A DNA stretch of 64,000 nucleotides from Xenorhabdus griffiniae (lineage in GTDB: Bacteria > Pseudomonadota > Gammaproteobacteria > Enterobacterales > Enterobacteriaceae), in assembly GCF_001028135.1 (NCBI RefSeq), contig NZ_LDNM01000044.1:1-64000 (forward strand). The letters run 5' to 3'. The translations under genes and the position numbers were made by a program. The notes beneath the pieces were generated by a model, which had not been told where the DNA came from, ran no database searches, and saw only the letters and a program-made list of their open reading frames with translations. The first letter of the stretch is position 1; the number at the start of each line of letters is the position of its first letter. Of this stretch, positions 7,492-18,958 are shown piece by piece.

Positions 7492-8511
7492 ATGCAGAAG
7501 AAATCGATCTATGTTGTTTACACTGGCGGTACTATTGGGATGCAACATTCCCCCAATGGATACATTCCCGTTTCCGGTCATTTACAGCAACAACTTGCTA
7601 AAATGCCAGAATTTCACCGTCCAGAAATGCCGACATTCACGATCCGTGAACACCAACCCTTGATTGATTCTTCTGATATGAGTCCTGACGACTGGAACAT
7701 TATCGCAAATGATATTTATCAGAATTATCATGACTATGATGGCTTTGTTATTCTGCACGGTACAGATACCATGGCTTTCACGGCATCAGCACTCTCCTTC
7801 CTGTGTGAAAACCTGAATAAGCCTATTATTGTGACAGGGTCACAAATTCCGCTGGAAGCCTTGCGTTCCGATGGGCAAACCAATCTCCTTAATGCACTGT
7901 ATCTCGCAGCAAATTACCCTATTAACGAAGTCAGCTTATTTTTTAACAATAAGTTATTTCGGGGCAATAGAACAATTAAAGCCCATGCAGATGGCTTCAA
8001 TGCTTTTTCATCCCCGAACTGCCCCCCACTGATGGAAGCCGGGATAAATATTCGCACTTTCAAAACAAATCCTATACCTGTTAGTCAAGGCGAATTCTTT
8101 GTAAATCCAATCAAATCGCAACCAATTGGTGTCGTGACCATCTATCCGGGATTATCCAGTCAGGTGGTAGAAAATATTCTGATGCAACCCGTCAAGGCAT
8201 TGATTTTACGCTCATACGGGGTTGGCAATGCTCCGCAACGCGTTGATTTATTGCAAACGCTAAAGACAGCAACGGAACGAGGCATTATTGTGGTTAATTT
8301 GACTCAATGCATTTCTGGCCGAGTCAACATGGGAGGTTATGCGACGGGTCATTCTCTGGCTGCATCAGGTGTTATCAGCGGCTATGACATGACTTTCGAG
8401 GCAGCTTTAACAAAATTGCACTATTTACTGAGTCAATCTTATCCCCCTGAAGAGATCCGCGACTCGATGCAACAAAATCTGCGGGGAGAATTGAGTTACG
8501 CTGATGAATAA
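7492..8511 (+). CDS. ansA: Cytoplasmic L-asparaginase I
   Basis: A 339-residue asparaginase hydrolysing L-asparagine to aspartate and ammonia in the cytoplasm. The first catalytic threonine motif is YTGGTIGM at residues 10-17 and the second is HGTDTMAFTASAL at about residues 89-101. There is no signal peptide, which distinguishes it from periplasmic AnsB. Length matches the E. coli enzyme (338). It is followed after 21 bases by pncA, the same pair as in other enterobacteria, suggesting one transcript. Confidence 0.96.
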   Translation: MQKKSIYVVYTGGTIGMQHSPNGYIPVSGHLQQQLAKMPEFHRPEMPTFTIREHQPLIDSSDMSPDDWNIIANDIYQNYHDYDGFVILHGTDTMAFTASALSFLCENLNKPIIVTGSQIPLEALRSDGQTNLLNALYLAANYPINEVSLFFNNKLFRGNRTIKAHADGFNAFSSPNCPPLMEAGINIRTFKTNPIPVSQGEFFVNPIKSQPIGVVTIYPGLSSQVVENILMQPVKALILRSYGVGNAPQRVDLLQTLKTATERGIIVVNLTQCISGRVNMGGYATGHSLAASGVISGYDMTFEAALTKLHYLLSQSYPPEEIRDSMQQNLRGELSYADE

Positions 8512-8532
8512 CAAATAGATAAGTCGAGAAAT

Positions 8533-9171
8533 ATGATGAAAACAGCATTATTACTTATCGATCTGCAAAATGACTTTTGTACCGGAGGAACACTGGCAGT
8601 CAAAGATAGCGACGCAGTGATTGAGACAGCAAATGATGTGATTGCGCTATGCCAGGAAAACAATATCCCGGTCATCGCAACTCAGGATTGGCACCCTGCT
8701 AACCATATGAGTTTTGCAGAAAACTCAGGAAAAAAAGTAGGTACATTAGGAAAACTCAATGGTATTCCTCAAGTATGGTGGCCGAACCATTGTATACAAG
8801 GAGAGTTTGGTGCAGAGTTTCATGCTTTGTTAAATCAATCTGCTATTCAAGAAATTTTCCGTAAAGGTGAAAACCCCCAGATAGATAGCTATAGTGCATT
8901 CTTCGATAATGACCATAATAGTAAAACCCGCCTGGATGCATGGTTAACAGAACAAAATATACAACGCCTGCTTATCATGGGTATCGCCACTGATTACTGC
9001 GTAAAATTTACTGTACTTGATGCCCTGACACTAGGTTATGAAACCTATGTCATTGTTGATGGCTGCCGGGGTGTTAATATCCAGAAAGAGGATAGCCAGC
9101 GGGCATTTGAAGAAATGGCCAGAAAAGGGGCTAAGTTAGTTCCACAAAATGAAATTATATCTATTTTATGA
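8533..9171 (+). CDS. pncA: Nicotinamidase / pyrazinamidase
   Basis: A 212-residue isochorismatase-fold hydrolase converting nicotinamide to nicotinate for NAD salvage. Catalytic triad residues are visible: Asp in LLIDLQNDFCTGG (about 10), Lys in IFRKGEN (about 117) and Cys in GIATDYCVKFT (about 157). The metal-binding motif DWHPANHMSF is at about 53-62. Two consecutive ATG codons open the gene; the second (8536) is equally possible. Co-oriented with ansA. A bidirectional terminator follows. Confidence 0.95.
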   Translation: MMKTALLLIDLQNDFCTGGTLAVKDSDAVIETANDVIALCQENNIPVIATQDWHPANHMSFAENSGKKVGTLGKLNGIPQVWWPNHCIQGEFGAEFHALLNQSAIQEIFRKGENPQIDSYSAFFDNDHNSKTRLDAWLTEQNIQRLLIMGIATDYCVKFTVLDALTLGYETYVIVDGCRGVNIQKEDSQRAFEEMARKGAKLVPQNEIISIL

Positions 9172-9229
9172 CTTAATCCATTACTACAGCAGCCTTAACC
9201 ATTAATAAAATTAATTTATAAACTAAAAA

Positions 9230-9264
9230 GAACCTCGTCCTTAACAAAAAACAGGACGAGGTTC
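9230..9264. terminator. Bidirectional terminator between pncA and yeaC
   Basis: An 11-bp perfect stem, GAACCTCGTCC (9230-9240) and GGACGAGGTTC (9254-9264), with a 13-base A-rich loop, preceded by A residues. It lies between two convergent genes and can serve both. Confidence 0.85.
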
Positions 9265-9279
9265 TCAATTCAGGCCATT

Positions 9280-9561
9280 TCAATCTTCCGACTGGGGTTT
9301 TAATTTTGCGACCATGTCAGACTGAAATATCGCCTTTAACTCCTGTTTACTTTTTATGGTAATTTGGCCATCTGTGCCAATCGTCATATGTTCAGGATCA
9401 TGATTATGTTTTGCTTGCCAGAGCATCACCGCCTGTAAACTGTATTCTTTCTGTTCTGGTGTGAGCGGTACACCATCCTGCCATTTTCCCAGTTCAACAG
9501 CCTGAATTAATCGCTGATAAATTTCAGGCGTCATGGCGGAGAGTAAATCATCCAACTTCAT
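9280..9561 (-). CDS. yeaC: YeaC, DUF1315 family protein
   Basis: A 93-residue protein of the DUF1315 family, which has no assigned function. It begins MKLDDLLSAMTPEIYQRLIQ and contains the family core GKWQDGVPLTPEQKE..LQAVMLWQ, then the short C-terminal strand region HMTIGTDGQI. No membrane segment or cysteine cluster. Neighbours pncA, msrB and gapA are the same as around E. coli yeaC. The next 200 bases up to msrB are AT-rich and hold no recognised element beyond its promoter region. Confidence 0.92.
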   Translation of the reverse strand: MKLDDLLSAMTPEIYQRLIQAVELGKWQDGVPLTPEQKEYSLQAVMLWQAKHNHDPEHMTIGTDGQITIKSKQELKAIFQSDMVAKLKPQSED

Positions 9562-9766
9562 CGAAATTTCCTTACTTAATGGCTATGTGCTCTATTTCAC
9601 TACATATACTACATATCTTACTTGTAGGGCTGTAAGCCAACATGAGTATGAATCATATATTGACCTTAAGAACAGTTAAAAATATTTTATCAAAAAAAGC
9701 TGAATCGTTTCTTTTTAGCTCATAAAGCCAAAATCTCATTTAAATTCAGAATATTCAAACGTAACA

Positions 9767-10180
9767 TTAACCTGTCGTTTCTTCGCCTGTTTCTTTATCA
9801 ACAAAACGCAGCGCTGCTGAATTAATACAAAAACGTTCTCCTGTCGGTTTGGGACCATCGGGAAAGATATGCCCCAAATGTGCCTGGCATTGGCTACAAC
9901 GCACTTCTATCCGATGCATATTATGAGAATAATCATCAATATATGTAACAGAACCATCACGAATCGGTTGGTAGAAGCTCGGCCATCCACATCCCGAATC
10001 AAATTTCGTATCAGAAACAAATAATGGCTGGCGGCAACACAGGCAATAATAGATACCATTTTTTTTGTTATGGAGTAATTTTCCTGAAAACGGCGGCTCA
10101 GTACCTGCTTCTTGCGTAACATAGCGCTGTATTTTACTAAGCTGTTTTATAGAAAGGGAAATATTTTGACTTTTAGTCAT
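9767..10180 (-). CDS. msrB: Peptide-methionine (R)-S-oxide reductase MsrB
   Basis: A 137-residue repair enzyme reducing methionine-R-sulfoxide. The pattern [19 protein letters not shown], two zinc-binding CxxC pairs (CLCC and CSQC), SGCGWPSF and the catalytic Cys in [13 protein letters not shown] are all present. The ATG at 10180 is chosen over a GTG at 10189 because AAGGTG sits at normal ribosome binding distance from it, and the GTG overlaps that motif. Divergent from gapA as in E. coli. Confidence 0.95.
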   Translation of the reverse strand: MTKSQNISLSIKQLSKIQRYVTQEAGTEPPFSGKLLHNKKNGIYYCLCCRQPLFVSDTKFDSGCGWPSFYQPIRDGSVTYIDDYSHNMHRIEVRCSQCQAHLGHIFPDGPKPTGERFCINSAALRFVDKETGEETTG

Positions 10181-10417
10181 AATGATCACCTTTTAAGGTC
10201 AATATTTTCAATAAAATATCATCGGAAACAACCCAAAATTAACACCAAAATGTCAAAATGCATTCTAACCCATCCAACATAGCAATTTACTTTACTAATT
10301 GTGATAAGTCTCACATAACTAACCAATGGTAACTTTAAATATCTCCTTATACCCCGATAATGGTGTACGTAGAGCTTGCTCCAGCTGTATAACAATCGTC
10401 TGAATAGTGATTATTAA

Positions 10418-11518
<1,101 letters not shown>

Positions 11519-11538
11519 TCGAGCTTTTATCCACTTTC

Positions 11539-11566
11539 AAAAGCCATCTGTTTTCAGGTGGCTTTT
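11539..11566 (+). terminator. gapA terminator
   Basis: AAAAGCCATCTG (11539-11550) pairs with CAGGTGGCTTTT (11555-11566) around a TTTT loop, with one G-T pair. It lies 20 bases after the gapA stop and ends in a T run. Confidence 0.88.
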
Positions 11567-11646
11567 ATGTTTATATAACTAAAATATTGAGATATTCTTA
11601 TTCCTTAGTTCAACTGCCAATTTAAGTGTACATAAGGTCATGACAG

Positions 11647-12543
11647 ATGCTTGATAAAATTTTCTCATTACCGATTGTAGAACAGCTCTCCCCTTATATT
11701 AGCCAGCGAAACATTGATGGTTTTCCGTTAATTGTTGTTTCCCATCCTAAAGCTCGCGGCGTGATCAGCCTTCAAGGTGCACACCTGATTACCTGGCAAC
11801 CCAATAACGAAAAACCCGTATTATGGGTCAGTGATAACACGCTTTTCAGCGCAGGTACTGCTATTCGTGGTGGTATTCCCATCTGTTGGCCTTGGTTTGG
11901 TGCGTTTGCAGCGCCCAGTCATGGATTTGCACGGATACTCCCCTGGGAACTCAAAGCTCATGATGAGAATGAAAATGGCGTTATTTTGACATTCACATTG
12001 CAGGATAACGCATATACCCGTAAGTTATGGCCACATGAATTCACGCTGATTGCCCGCTTTAAATTGGGGGAAACTTGCGAAATAGAATTAGAACCCCACG
12101 GTGAATATCAAGCCACGTGTGCTCTTCACTCATACTTCAATGTGAGTGACATCAATCAAATTCAGATTAGCGGGCTTGGTTCACATTTTATTGATACTCT
12201 CACCGAGAGTGAGCAATATATTGATGAAGATTTAGTCTTCCGCGGGAGAACAGACCGAATTTATACCAAACCAGACGATTTTAACCTGCTCAGAGATCCG
12301 CTATGGAAACGAACAATTGAAATACACCACTATCACCATAGCGAAGTCGTCTGCTGGAATCCTGGCGCTGCACTTTCCAGTAGTATGAAAGATATGAGCA
12401 AAGAAGGTTATAAGAATATGGCGTGTATCGAAACTGCACGTATCAATAACCCATTGCAGCCTAAGAATGGCAACCCTGACAGACTTTCTGTCATGATCCG
12501 CTGCCGTAAGTTTGCAGATAATAATCAATCAAGTGGGATATAG
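11647..12543 (+). CDS. yeaD: D-hexose-6-phosphate mutarotase YeaD
   Basis: A 298-residue aldose-1-epimerase-fold enzyme that interconverts anomers of glucose-6-phosphate. Typical segments are GAHLITWQP near residues 44-52, AIRGGIPICWPWFG near 74-87, the catalytic His in HSYFNVSD near 161, and VVCWNPG near the C-terminus. It directly follows gapA as in E. coli (294 residues there) but has its own promoter region after the gapA terminator. No signal peptide. Confidence 0.95.
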   Translation: MLDKIFSLPIVEQLSPYISQRNIDGFPLIVVSHPKARGVISLQGAHLITWQPNNEKPVLWVSDNTLFSAGTAIRGGIPICWPWFGAFAAPSHGFARILPWELKAHDENENGVILTFTLQDNAYTRKLWPHEFTLIARFKLGETCEIELEPHGEYQATCALHSYFNVSDINQIQISGLGSHFIDTLTESEQYIDEDLVFRGRTDRIYTKPDDFNLLRDPLWKRTIEIHHYHHSEVVCWNPGAALSSSMKDMSKEGYKNMACIETARINNPLQPKNGNPDRLSVMIRCRKFADNNQSSGI

Positions 12544-12545
12544 AA

Positions 12546-12581
12546 CAGGCATTTATTCCAAAACCAAGATAAAAATGCCTG
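12546..12581. terminator. Bidirectional terminator between yeaD and dadX
   Basis: CAGGCATTT (12546-12554) and AAATGCCTG (12573-12581) form a 9-bp stem with an 18-base loop between two convergent genes. Confidence 0.7.
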
Positions 12582-12602
12582 AATTATTCAAAATAGAAAG
12601 GA

Positions 12603-13670
12603 TTAAGCCACAGTGACAGGAACGCGCTTCGCTAAAGCACACAAAAGCTCATAACCAATGGTTCCTGCCGGGTTTGCGACTTCATCTACGGGTAGATTTT
12701 CTCCCCACAACTCGGCAATGCTGCCTATGTTTGCCTGAGGACACGGAGTCAAATCAACCGTCATCATGTCCATTGATATAGCCCCCAATAACCGGGTACG
12801 AACACCATCAACCATAATAGGTGTTCCCGTTGGGGCATGCCGCGGATATCCATCCGCATAACCACAGGCAACTGTACCGACTCGCATGGGTGTTTGGGTT
12901 GTATAGCGGCTGCCATAGCCAATTTCTTTTCCCTCGGGAAGTTCATGTACTGCAATGATTTCACTTTGTAGCGTCATGGCTGGTTTCAACCCAATATCGG
13001 CAATATCACACCATTTTCCACTCGGAGACACACCATAAAGAATAATACCTGGCCGTACCCAATCTTTATGTGTTTTCGGATGCCACAACACAGCACCAGA
13101 ATTCGCCAGACAATGGGGCAGTGAATTCATTTGCAAACACTCAACAACCGCGAATTGTTCATCAATACCCATTTCATTATCCGAATTGGCAAAATGGGTC
13201 ATTAAAGTCACTGACTTAATATTTTTAACCTTTCTCGCCATTGAAACTATCTGTGGATACTCTTTTAGGATGAATCCCAACCGATTCATACCACTATTGA
13301 GTTTCAAATAGATATCAATAGGCGTATCCAATTTGGCTTTTCCTATCTCATCAAGCTGCCAATGACTATGTACTACGGTTGTCAGGCGGTATTTATTGAT
13401 AATCTGTAAATCGGCGGGCTTAAAAAAACCCTCCAATAGCAAGATTGGCCCTTGCCATCCCTGCTCCCTTAAATAAATAGCTTCATTCATGTCAAGCAGT
13501 GCAAATCCATCTGTCTGCATGAGTGATTGCCATATTCTGTCCAATCCATGCCCATACGCATCCGCTTTTACTACCGACCAAATTTTACTGTTACCCACCA
13601 TTTGACGAATAACCGACAGATTATGGCGAAATGCGTCGAGATGGATCGTTGCCAAAATAGGACGTGGCAT
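12603..13670 (-). CDS. dadX: Alanine racemase, catabolic type
   Basis: A 355-residue PLP-dependent fold-type III racemase interconverting L- and D-alanine. The PLP lysine is in WSVVKADAYGHG (about residue 34), and the other catalytic Tyr is in GYGSRYTTQTPMRVGTV (about 253). GAISMDMMTVDL near 297-308 is also characteristic. It lies 19 bases downstream of dadA in the same direction, which marks it as the catabolic DadX of a dadAX operon. It feeds D-alanine to the dehydrogenase or supplies it for peptidoglycan. Confidence 0.95.
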   Translation of the reverse strand: MPRPILATIHLDAFRHNLSVIRQMVGNSKIWSVVKADAYGHGLDRIWQSLMQTDGFALLDMNEAIYLREQGWQGPILLLEGFFKPADLQIINKYRLTTVVHSHWQLDEIGKAKLDTPIDIYLKLNSGMNRLGFILKEYPQIVSMARKVKNIKSVTLMTHFANSDNEMGIDEQFAVVECLQMNSLPHCLANSGAVLWHPKTHKDWVRPGIILYGVSPSGKWCDIADIGLKPAMTLQSEIIAVHELPEGKEIGYGSRYTTQTPMRVGTVACGYADGYPRHAPTGTPIMVDGVRTRLLGAISMDMMTVDLTPCPQANIGSIAELWGENLPVDEVANPAGTIGYELLCALAKRVPVTVA

Positions 13671-13689
13671 GACGACCCCTTCTTATAGT

Positions 13690-14991
13690 TTATGCCGTGT
13701 GTAAATGAGGCTTCATTGGAAACACTTTTATATTGAAGCCATCAATGTATCTGGATACAGAGAGATCATCTGCCGCAATATCGGGCTTTTTGCCTGAAAT
13801 TAAATCAGACAGTAACTTCCCTGAACCACAGGCCATCGTCCAACCTAGTGTTCCATGTCCTGTATTTAAATAAAGATTCGCATATTTGGTTGGCCCAACA
13901 ATAGGAGTACCGTCCGGGGTCATAGGACGCAAACCTGTCCAGAATGAGGCCTCCGTAATATTGCCACCATTATGGTATAGATCCTGTACAACCATTTTTA
14001 ATGTTTCACAACGATTCTGGAGGACATTCAAATTAAATCCAACCACTTCCGCCATACCACCAACGCGAATACGATTATCAAAACGCGTAATGGCAATCTT
14101 GTAAGTTTCATCCAGCACAGTTGAGACAGGTGCTTTTGATTCGTCCATGATCGGCATTGTTAATGAATAACCTTTCAGCGGATAAACCGGAATTTTAACC
14201 TGTTCTTTTAATATTTCAGTGGAATAAGATCCCATCGCTACCACATAGTGATCCGCCGTCATGATGCCATCATCACATTGAATACCCGTGACTTTATTTC
14301 CATCCACCAAAATCTGTTTAACCCGCTTGTTGAATACAAACTGCACACCAATATCTTCTGCCATTTTGGCCAGAGTTTTGGTAAAAAGTTGACAATCACC
14401 CGTTTCATCATTCGGTAATTGCAACCCGCCTGTCAGTTTATGGGAAGCATTGGCAAGCGCTGGCTCCACTGTCGCCAATTGCCCGGCAGTCAATAATCGA
14501 TAAGAAACCCCCTCTTGCTCTAACACTTTGATATCATTGGCTGCATTATCAAATTGCTTGGTGGTCCTGAACAATTGCAGAGTTCCTCCCTGGCGCCCTT
14601 CATATTGGATCCCCGTATCGGCCCTTAATTGTTTAATACAATCCCGACTATATTCTGCCAAGCGTACCATTCTGCTTTTATTCATCGCATAATGGCCTGC
14701 ATCACAATTACGCAGCATTTGCCACATCCAACGTAACTGAAACAGGGAACCATCAGGGCGAATAGCTAAAGGCGCGTGACGTTGAAACACCCACTTTATT
14801 GCTTTTAGTGGGATACCTGGAGCCCCCCAAGGGGTCGCATACCCTGGTGAGATTTGACCGGCATTGGCGGCACTAGTTTCTTCTGCGGCACTGTTCTGGC
14901 GATCAATTACGGTAACTTCATGGCCTGCTTGTGCAAGATACCATGCGCTGGTTACGCCAATAACACCGCTGCCTAAAATAAGGACCTTCAT
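13690..14991 (-). CDS. dadA: D-amino acid dehydrogenase, small subunit
   Basis: A 433-residue FAD-dependent dehydrogenase oxidising D-alanine to pyruvate and ammonia at the inner face of the membrane. It starts [20 protein letters not shown], the dinucleotide-binding GxGxxG motif, preceded by GGGGGTAA. The C-terminal [16 protein letters not shown] and [16 protein letters not shown] are typical. A frame extending 28 codons further upstream (to 15075) encodes a hydrophobic stretch that mimics a signal peptide; I reject it because homologues begin at MKVL. First gene of dadAX. Confidence 0.96.
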   Translation of the reverse strand: MKVLILGSGVIGVTSAWYLAQAGHEVTVIDRQNSAAEETSAANAGQISPGYATPWGAPGIPLKAIKWVFQRHAPLAIRPDGSLFQLRWMWQMLRNCDAGHYAMNKSRMVRLAEYSRDCIKQLRADTGIQYEGRQGGTLQLFRTTKQFDNAANDIKVLEQEGVSYRLLTAGQLATVEPALANASHKLTGGLQLPNDETGDCQLFTKTLAKMAEDIGVQFVFNKRVKQILVDGNKVTGIQCDDGIMTADHYVVAMGSYSTEILKEQVKIPVYPLKGYSLTMPIMDESKAPVSTVLDETYKIAITRFDNRIRVGGMAEVVGFNLNVLQNRCETLKMVVQDLYHNGGNITEASFWTGLRPMTPDGTPIVGPTKYANLYLNTGHGTLGWTMACGSGKLLSDLISGKKPDIAADDLSVSRYIDGFNIKVFPMKPHLHTA

Positions 14992-15589
14992 TTTACCCCC
15001 TACTGGCAAGTGATGCCCGCAAGCATAATATGCTAAACATAAAAAGCCAATACAGAATAATAGACCATGACGCAATTAATTAACTTTTAGGATTTAAGTC
15101 ACATTTACATTACGAAATACAAAAAAAACATTTCTTCAAAAAGCGTAGAGTTTTAATATAAATTGATATAAATCAAATAGTTAAAAAAGATAAAAATACT
15201 GTTTATCCCTTCATTTCTTACTTATTAAAGTGTTTTTTATGGCAAAAAATAAACATTGCATTCACAATGCTAGAATTCATAAAACTCCAGACAAATGAAA
15301 ATTTTTGGAATTTTATCTAGCATCGTTATTAATTAAGTAGAATAATAATTTAAAAAACTGCATTACACAGTTGGGCGTTTTTCTAAATAGCACACACGTG
15401 TTAAGTGATGATCAGAGAAATGCCCCAGAAACATAGATAATGATGCATCATATAATTGCATATTATATGACCTAATTATGAGATAACTACATCACTGGGG
15501 TAAATAAATGTAACCAATCGCGAGGCAAACAAAAAACGAAGAGTTTAACCAACTTAAGACGTGTTTCTGTTAATTCGTTGATCTTTCTG
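14992..15589. other. 598-bp AT-rich intergenic region upstream of dadA
   Basis: No open frame of convincing length. The part nearest dadA (15080-15330) is extremely A/T-rich with several A tracts, the sort of region bound by global regulators such as Lrp or H-NS, which would fit dadA control, but no site can be called. Near 15430-15510 there are short palindromes (TGATGCATCA at about 15440, and ATATAA.TTGC.ATTATAT) flanked at a distance by inverted CCCCAG/CTGGGG. I see no RNA gene of a known family. Confidence 0.5.
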
Positions 15590-15622
15590 TTAATTCGTTG
15601 ATCTTTCTGTCAATTCATTGAT
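15563..15622. repeat. Three 20-bp tandem repeats spanning the fadR stop codon
   Basis: Three head-to-tail 20-bp units start at 15563, 15583 and 15603. The first two differ by one base; the third has two further changes. In the fadR sense the unit reads ATCAACGAATTAACAGAAAG. The fadR stop (complement of 15590-15592) falls in the middle unit, so the last residues of FadR are repeat-encoded. Confidence 0.9.
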
Positions 15623-16312
15623 CATAATACTTTGCATACTATGCCAGATAATGCCACTCTCTTTACCATAATTACGCACACAACCCATGATCTTGTCATA
15701 GGCTTTTTCCCGGCATAATAAACTTAACTGCTGGTAGAAATTCAACGCTAAATTACGTGCTTCAGGACTGGAGAAATAATAACGACCAACACGGGTATAC
15801 AACCCTTTCAGCCCGTTAATAATCAAACCGTAAATTGGGTTTCCTGACGCAAAAGCCAGACCACGAAAAATATCATAGTCCACAGAACTGAAAGCTTCAG
15901 CGGTATCTTCCACGTTTTCTTTTTCCGCCAGAATTTCCAATGATTTTTCAGGATTGTTCTTAAATGCCGTACGGATAAAGATAGCGGCAATATTGGTTCG
16001 CACAGCTAATAAGTTGTCAATCAACTGGGGAACACGATCATGATCAAGACGCGCCAAAGTTTCCAGAATATTAAGACCGGATGTTTCCCAGAAATTATTA
16101 ACCTTGGTTGGTTTACCATGCTGAATAGTCAACCAACCATCACGGGCAAGGCGCTGCAATACTTCACGCAAGGTCGTGCGGGTGACACCGATCAATTCAG
16201 ATAATTCACGTTCTGCTGGCAGTATGGAGCCGGGTGGAAAGCGATTATTCCAAATACTTTCAATGAGATACTCTTCCGCGAAACTCGCAGGACTTTGAGC
16301 CTTAATTACCAT
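15590..16312 (-). CDS. fadR: Fatty acid metabolism regulator FadR
   Basis: A 240-residue GntR-family regulator that represses fatty acid degradation and activates unsaturated fatty acid synthesis; acyl-CoA releases it from DNA. The N-terminal winged helix is clear: [20 protein letters not shown], then [20 protein letters not shown] at about residues 29-48. The C-terminal acyl-CoA-binding helical domain follows. Start MVIKAQSP at 16312 matches FadR of other enterobacteria (239 residues); a 44-codon upstream extension is rejected. Divergent from nhaB as usual. The C-terminus ends in a tandem DNA repeat and differs from what I would expect of FadR. Confidence 0.95.
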   Translation of the reverse strand: MVIKAQSPASFAEEYLIESIWNNRFPPGSILPAERELSELIGVTRTTLREVLQRLARDGWLTIQHGKPTKVNNFWETSGLNILETLARLDHDRVPQLIDNLLAVRTNIAAIFIRTAFKNNPEKSLEILAEKENVEDTAEAFSSVDYDIFRGLAFASGNPIYGLIINGLKGLYTRVGRYYFSSPEARNLALNFYQQLSLLCREKAYDKIMGCVRNYGKESGIIWHSMQSIMINELTERSTN

Positions 16313-16589
16313 AATTTTAATTATTCCAAAGCAGTTTTCTTGGCTAATAATAGCGGTTGATGATACCAGAATGTGCTTGCCCGACATAGTTACCTGGTAA
16401 ATAAACCGTGAAAGAGTGAAAGGGTTCATAAAAAATGCGATCATTGGTAGATTAATTATTCGCTAATGCCCTTAAATTGCTATCGCATTGAGCGTACAAT
16501 ACCGCTCCGATATGTTTCTATAGTGGTCGTTTTGATTTATCGCTACTTAGATTTTTTCTACATATCCACAAAGAGGAATATTAATAATA

Positions 16590-18134
16590 ATGGAAATCAG
16601 TCTCCAACGCGCAGTGGTGAAGAACTTTCTCGGCAATTCGCCGGATTGGTACAAACTGGCTATCATTGTTTTTCTGATTATCAATCCACTGGTCTACTTC
16701 TTTATCAACCCTTTTGTTGCTGGCTGGATGCTCGTCGTTGAGTTTATCTTCACACTAGCAATGGCATTAAAATGTTATCCTCTGCAACCTGGAGGATTAC
16801 TCGCTATTGAAGCAGTCATCATTGGAATGACTTCGCCAAAACAAATAGGTCATGAAATTGCCAACAATCTGGAAGTCATTTTATTGCTGATTTTCATGGT
16901 TGCGGGCATTTACTTCATGAAACAATTATTGCTGTTTGTTTTTACAAAGCTGCTACTGAGTATCCGCTCCAAGAAAATGCTGGCACTGGCATTCTGTCTG
17001 GCGAGTGCTTTCTTATCCGCTTTCCTTGATGCCCTGACTGTAATTGCTGTTGTCATCAGTATTTCAATCGGGTTTTACGCCATCTATCACCGATTCCTTT
17101 CCCACAACGGCAGTTCTGAACTGAATGATGATAAGTACATTGACAGTGAGGATAAAAGACAGACGCTGGAACAGTTCCGGGCATTTCTGCGCAGTCTGAT
17201 GATGCATGCGGGGGTTGGTACTGCACTGGGCGGCGTGATGACTATGGTTGGTGAACCCCAAAACCTGATTATTGCCAAACATGTTGATTGGGATTTTGTC
17301 ACATTCTTTATTCGTATGTCGCCAGTCACCATTCCTGTGTTTATTTGTGGCTTGCTGGTCTGTTTGCTGGTTGAACATTTTAAATTATTCGGTTACGGTG
17401 CTGAATTGCCTGAGCGTGTTCGCTCTGTTCTGGAAGATTACGACCAAAAAGCCAGTGAAAAACGTACCCGCCAAGAAAAAGCCCAGCTTGCTATTCAAGT
17501 ATTAATCGGCATCTGGCTGATTGCCGCCCTGGCTTTTCATTTGGCTGAAGTGGGTTTGATTGGCCTATCAGTCATTATTTTAGCGACTGCATTCTGTGGT
17601 ATTACCGAAGAACATGCGTTAGGTAAAGCATTTGAGGAAGCCTTACCGTTTACTGCCCTGTTGACCGTGTTTTTCTCTGTGGTTGCCGTCATTGTTGACC
17701 AACAACTGTTTACGCCATTTATTCAATTTGTCTTGCAGTCTTCACCCGCTTCACAGCTTTCCTTATTCTACCTGTTCAACGGATTACTCTCCACGGTTTC
17801 TGATAACGTTTTCGTCGGTACGGTTTACATTAATGAAGCGCTGAACGCCCTGAAAAGTGGCCTGATTTCACAACAGCAATACGAGTATTTGGCCGTTGCT
17901 ATCAATACAGGAACTAACTTACCATCCGTAGCAACCCCTAATGGACAGGCCGCTTTTCTGTTCCTGCTAACGTCTACCTTATCTCCATTGATCCGTCTCT
18001 CTTATGGTCGCATGGTAATAATGGCCTTGCCTTATACCGTTGTGATGACACTAGTGGGTCTGTTGTGTGTTGAATTCTGGTTAGTGCCAGCCACTGAATA
18101 TCTCATCAAACTTGGTTTGATCACCCCACTATAA
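16590..18134 (+). CDS. nhaB: Na+/H+ antiporter NhaB
   Basis: A 514-residue inner-membrane sodium/proton antiporter with about a dozen hydrophobic segments. Conserved parts include the N-terminus [37 protein letters not shown] (about residues 139-156), [17 protein letters not shown] (about 214-230) and [18 protein letters not shown] near 440-457. Length matches E. coli NhaB (513). GAGG lies about ten bases before the ATG. Divergent from fadR and followed by dsbB, the standard order. Confidence 0.97.
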   Translation: MEISLQRAVVKNFLGNSPDWYKLAIIVFLIINPLVYFFINPFVAGWMLVVEFIFTLAMALKCYPLQPGGLLAIEAVIIGMTSPKQIGHEIANNLEVILLLIFMVAGIYFMKQLLLFVFTKLLLSIRSKKMLALAFCLASAFLSAFLDALTVIAVVISISIGFYAIYHRFLSHNGSSELNDDKYIDSEDKRQTLEQFRAFLRSLMMHAGVGTALGGVMTMVGEPQNLIIAKHVDWDFVTFFIRMSPVTIPVFICGLLVCLLVEHFKLFGYGAELPERVRSVLEDYDQKASEKRTRQEKAQLAIQVLIGIWLIAALAFHLAEVGLIGLSVIILATAFCGITEEHALGKAFEEALPFTALLTVFFSVVAVIVDQQLFTPFIQFVLQSSPASQLSLFYLFNGLLSTVSDNVFVGTVYINEALNALKSGLISQQQYEYLAVAINTGTNLPSVATPNGQAAFLFLLTSTLSPLIRLSYGRMVIMALPYTVVMTLVGLLCVEFWLVPATEYLIKLGLITPL

Positions 18135-18226
18135 TTGGAGACTGAATTTATCGTTATATCCTGCCGGATGGTGTGGTTTTGCACAATAACCCCGTTATTT
18201 ATATTGAAAAGATGGGAAGAAAAAAA

Positions 18227-18745
18227 ATGTTTCAATTTTTAAATCAGAGTTCCCAAGGGCGAGGCGCATGGATATTGATGGCGTTGACAGCTCTTATCCT
18301 GGAAGCGACAGCACTCTATTTTCAACATGTGATGCAGTTACAGCCTTGCGTAATGTGCATTTATGAGCGTGTTGCGTTGTTTGGTATTCTAGGTGCGGCG
18401 CTGCTCGGTGCAATCGCACCTAAAACGCCTTTGCGCTGGTTGGCGATCCTGTTGTGGATTTATAGCGCATGGCAAGGATTACAACTGGCATGGGATCACA
18501 CCATGATGCAGTTATACCCTTCTCCGTTTAATACTTGTGAATTTCTTGTCCAATTCCCATCTTGGTTACCGTTGAATGATTGGCTACCCTCGGTGTTTCA
18601 GGCGTTTGGGGATTGTTCGATGAAACAGTGGGAATTTTTAACGCTGGATATGCCGCAATGGCTAATTGGCATTTTTGCCGCTTATCTGCTGGTGAGTATA
18701 TTGGTGTTAGTGAGCCAATTTTTTCGGATTCAGGATAGATCTTAA
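18227..18745 (+). CDS. dsbB: Disulfide bond formation protein DsbB
   Basis: A 172-residue inner-membrane quinone reductase that reoxidises DsbA. Four membrane segments; both periplasmic cysteine pairs are present: CVMC at about 41-44, and Cys in FNTCEF (about 104) and FGDCSM (about 130). The ATG at 18227 starts [15 protein letters not shown], matching DsbB, and has GGGAAGA before it; an 18-codon upstream extension is rejected. It is the last core gene before the siderophore island. Confidence 0.96.
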   Translation: MFQFLNQSSQGRGAWILMALTALILEATALYFQHVMQLQPCVMCIYERVALFGILGAALLGAIAPKTPLRWLAILLWIYSAWQGLQLAWDHTMMQLYPSPFNTCEFLVQFPSWLPLNDWLPSVFQAFGDCSMKQWEFLTLDMPQWLIGIFAAYLLVSILVLVSQFFRIQDRS

Positions 18746-18763
18746 GAGTAAAAATTTGCCCCC

Positions 18764-18787
18764 AAAGGAGTCGCTAAAGGCTCCTTT
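18764..18787 (+). terminator. dsbB terminator
   Basis: AAAGGAG (18764-18770) and CTCCTTT (18781-18787) form a 7-bp stem with a 10-base loop, 18 bases after the dsbB stop. The following sequence is moderately T-rich. Confidence 0.6.
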
Positions 18788-18849
18788 AATACCTTTCCTA
18801 TATTCAGTTCTCTATCACCATAATAAAAAACGCGATCTGGATTGCAGAT

Positions 18850-18958
18850 TATAAATCAGAAAAAACGGAAAGATAAATTTTACTGATTTATAGGCTGAAA
18901 AAATGGTAGACTTTTTAAGTCGAAAAAATATTTTATAAAACAGTTAGATAAAATTAGA
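18850..18958 (+). promoter_or_regulatory. AT-rich leader-like sequence before the solitary CRISPR repeat
   Basis: About 110 bases of A/T-rich sequence lead directly into the CRISPR repeat, as a type I-E leader does. It contains a perfect 10-bp inverted repeat, TATAAATCAG (18850-18859) and CTGATTTATA (18883-18892), and TGGTAGACTTTTTAAG near 18905. This is the expected position for the promoter of the CRISPR RNA. Assignment as leader is by composition and position only. Confidence 0.5.

Noticed and set aside
14992-15075. A 28-codon hydrophobic N-terminal extension of dadA resembling a signal peptide
   Set aside because: DadA homologues start at MKVLILGSG, which has its own GGGGGTAA ribosome binding site; the extension is the untranslated leader read in frame.
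16466-16741. A 91-codon frame overlapping the nhaB start
   Set aside because: It lies in the promoter region and then out of frame inside nhaB; no ribosome binding site and no protein family character.
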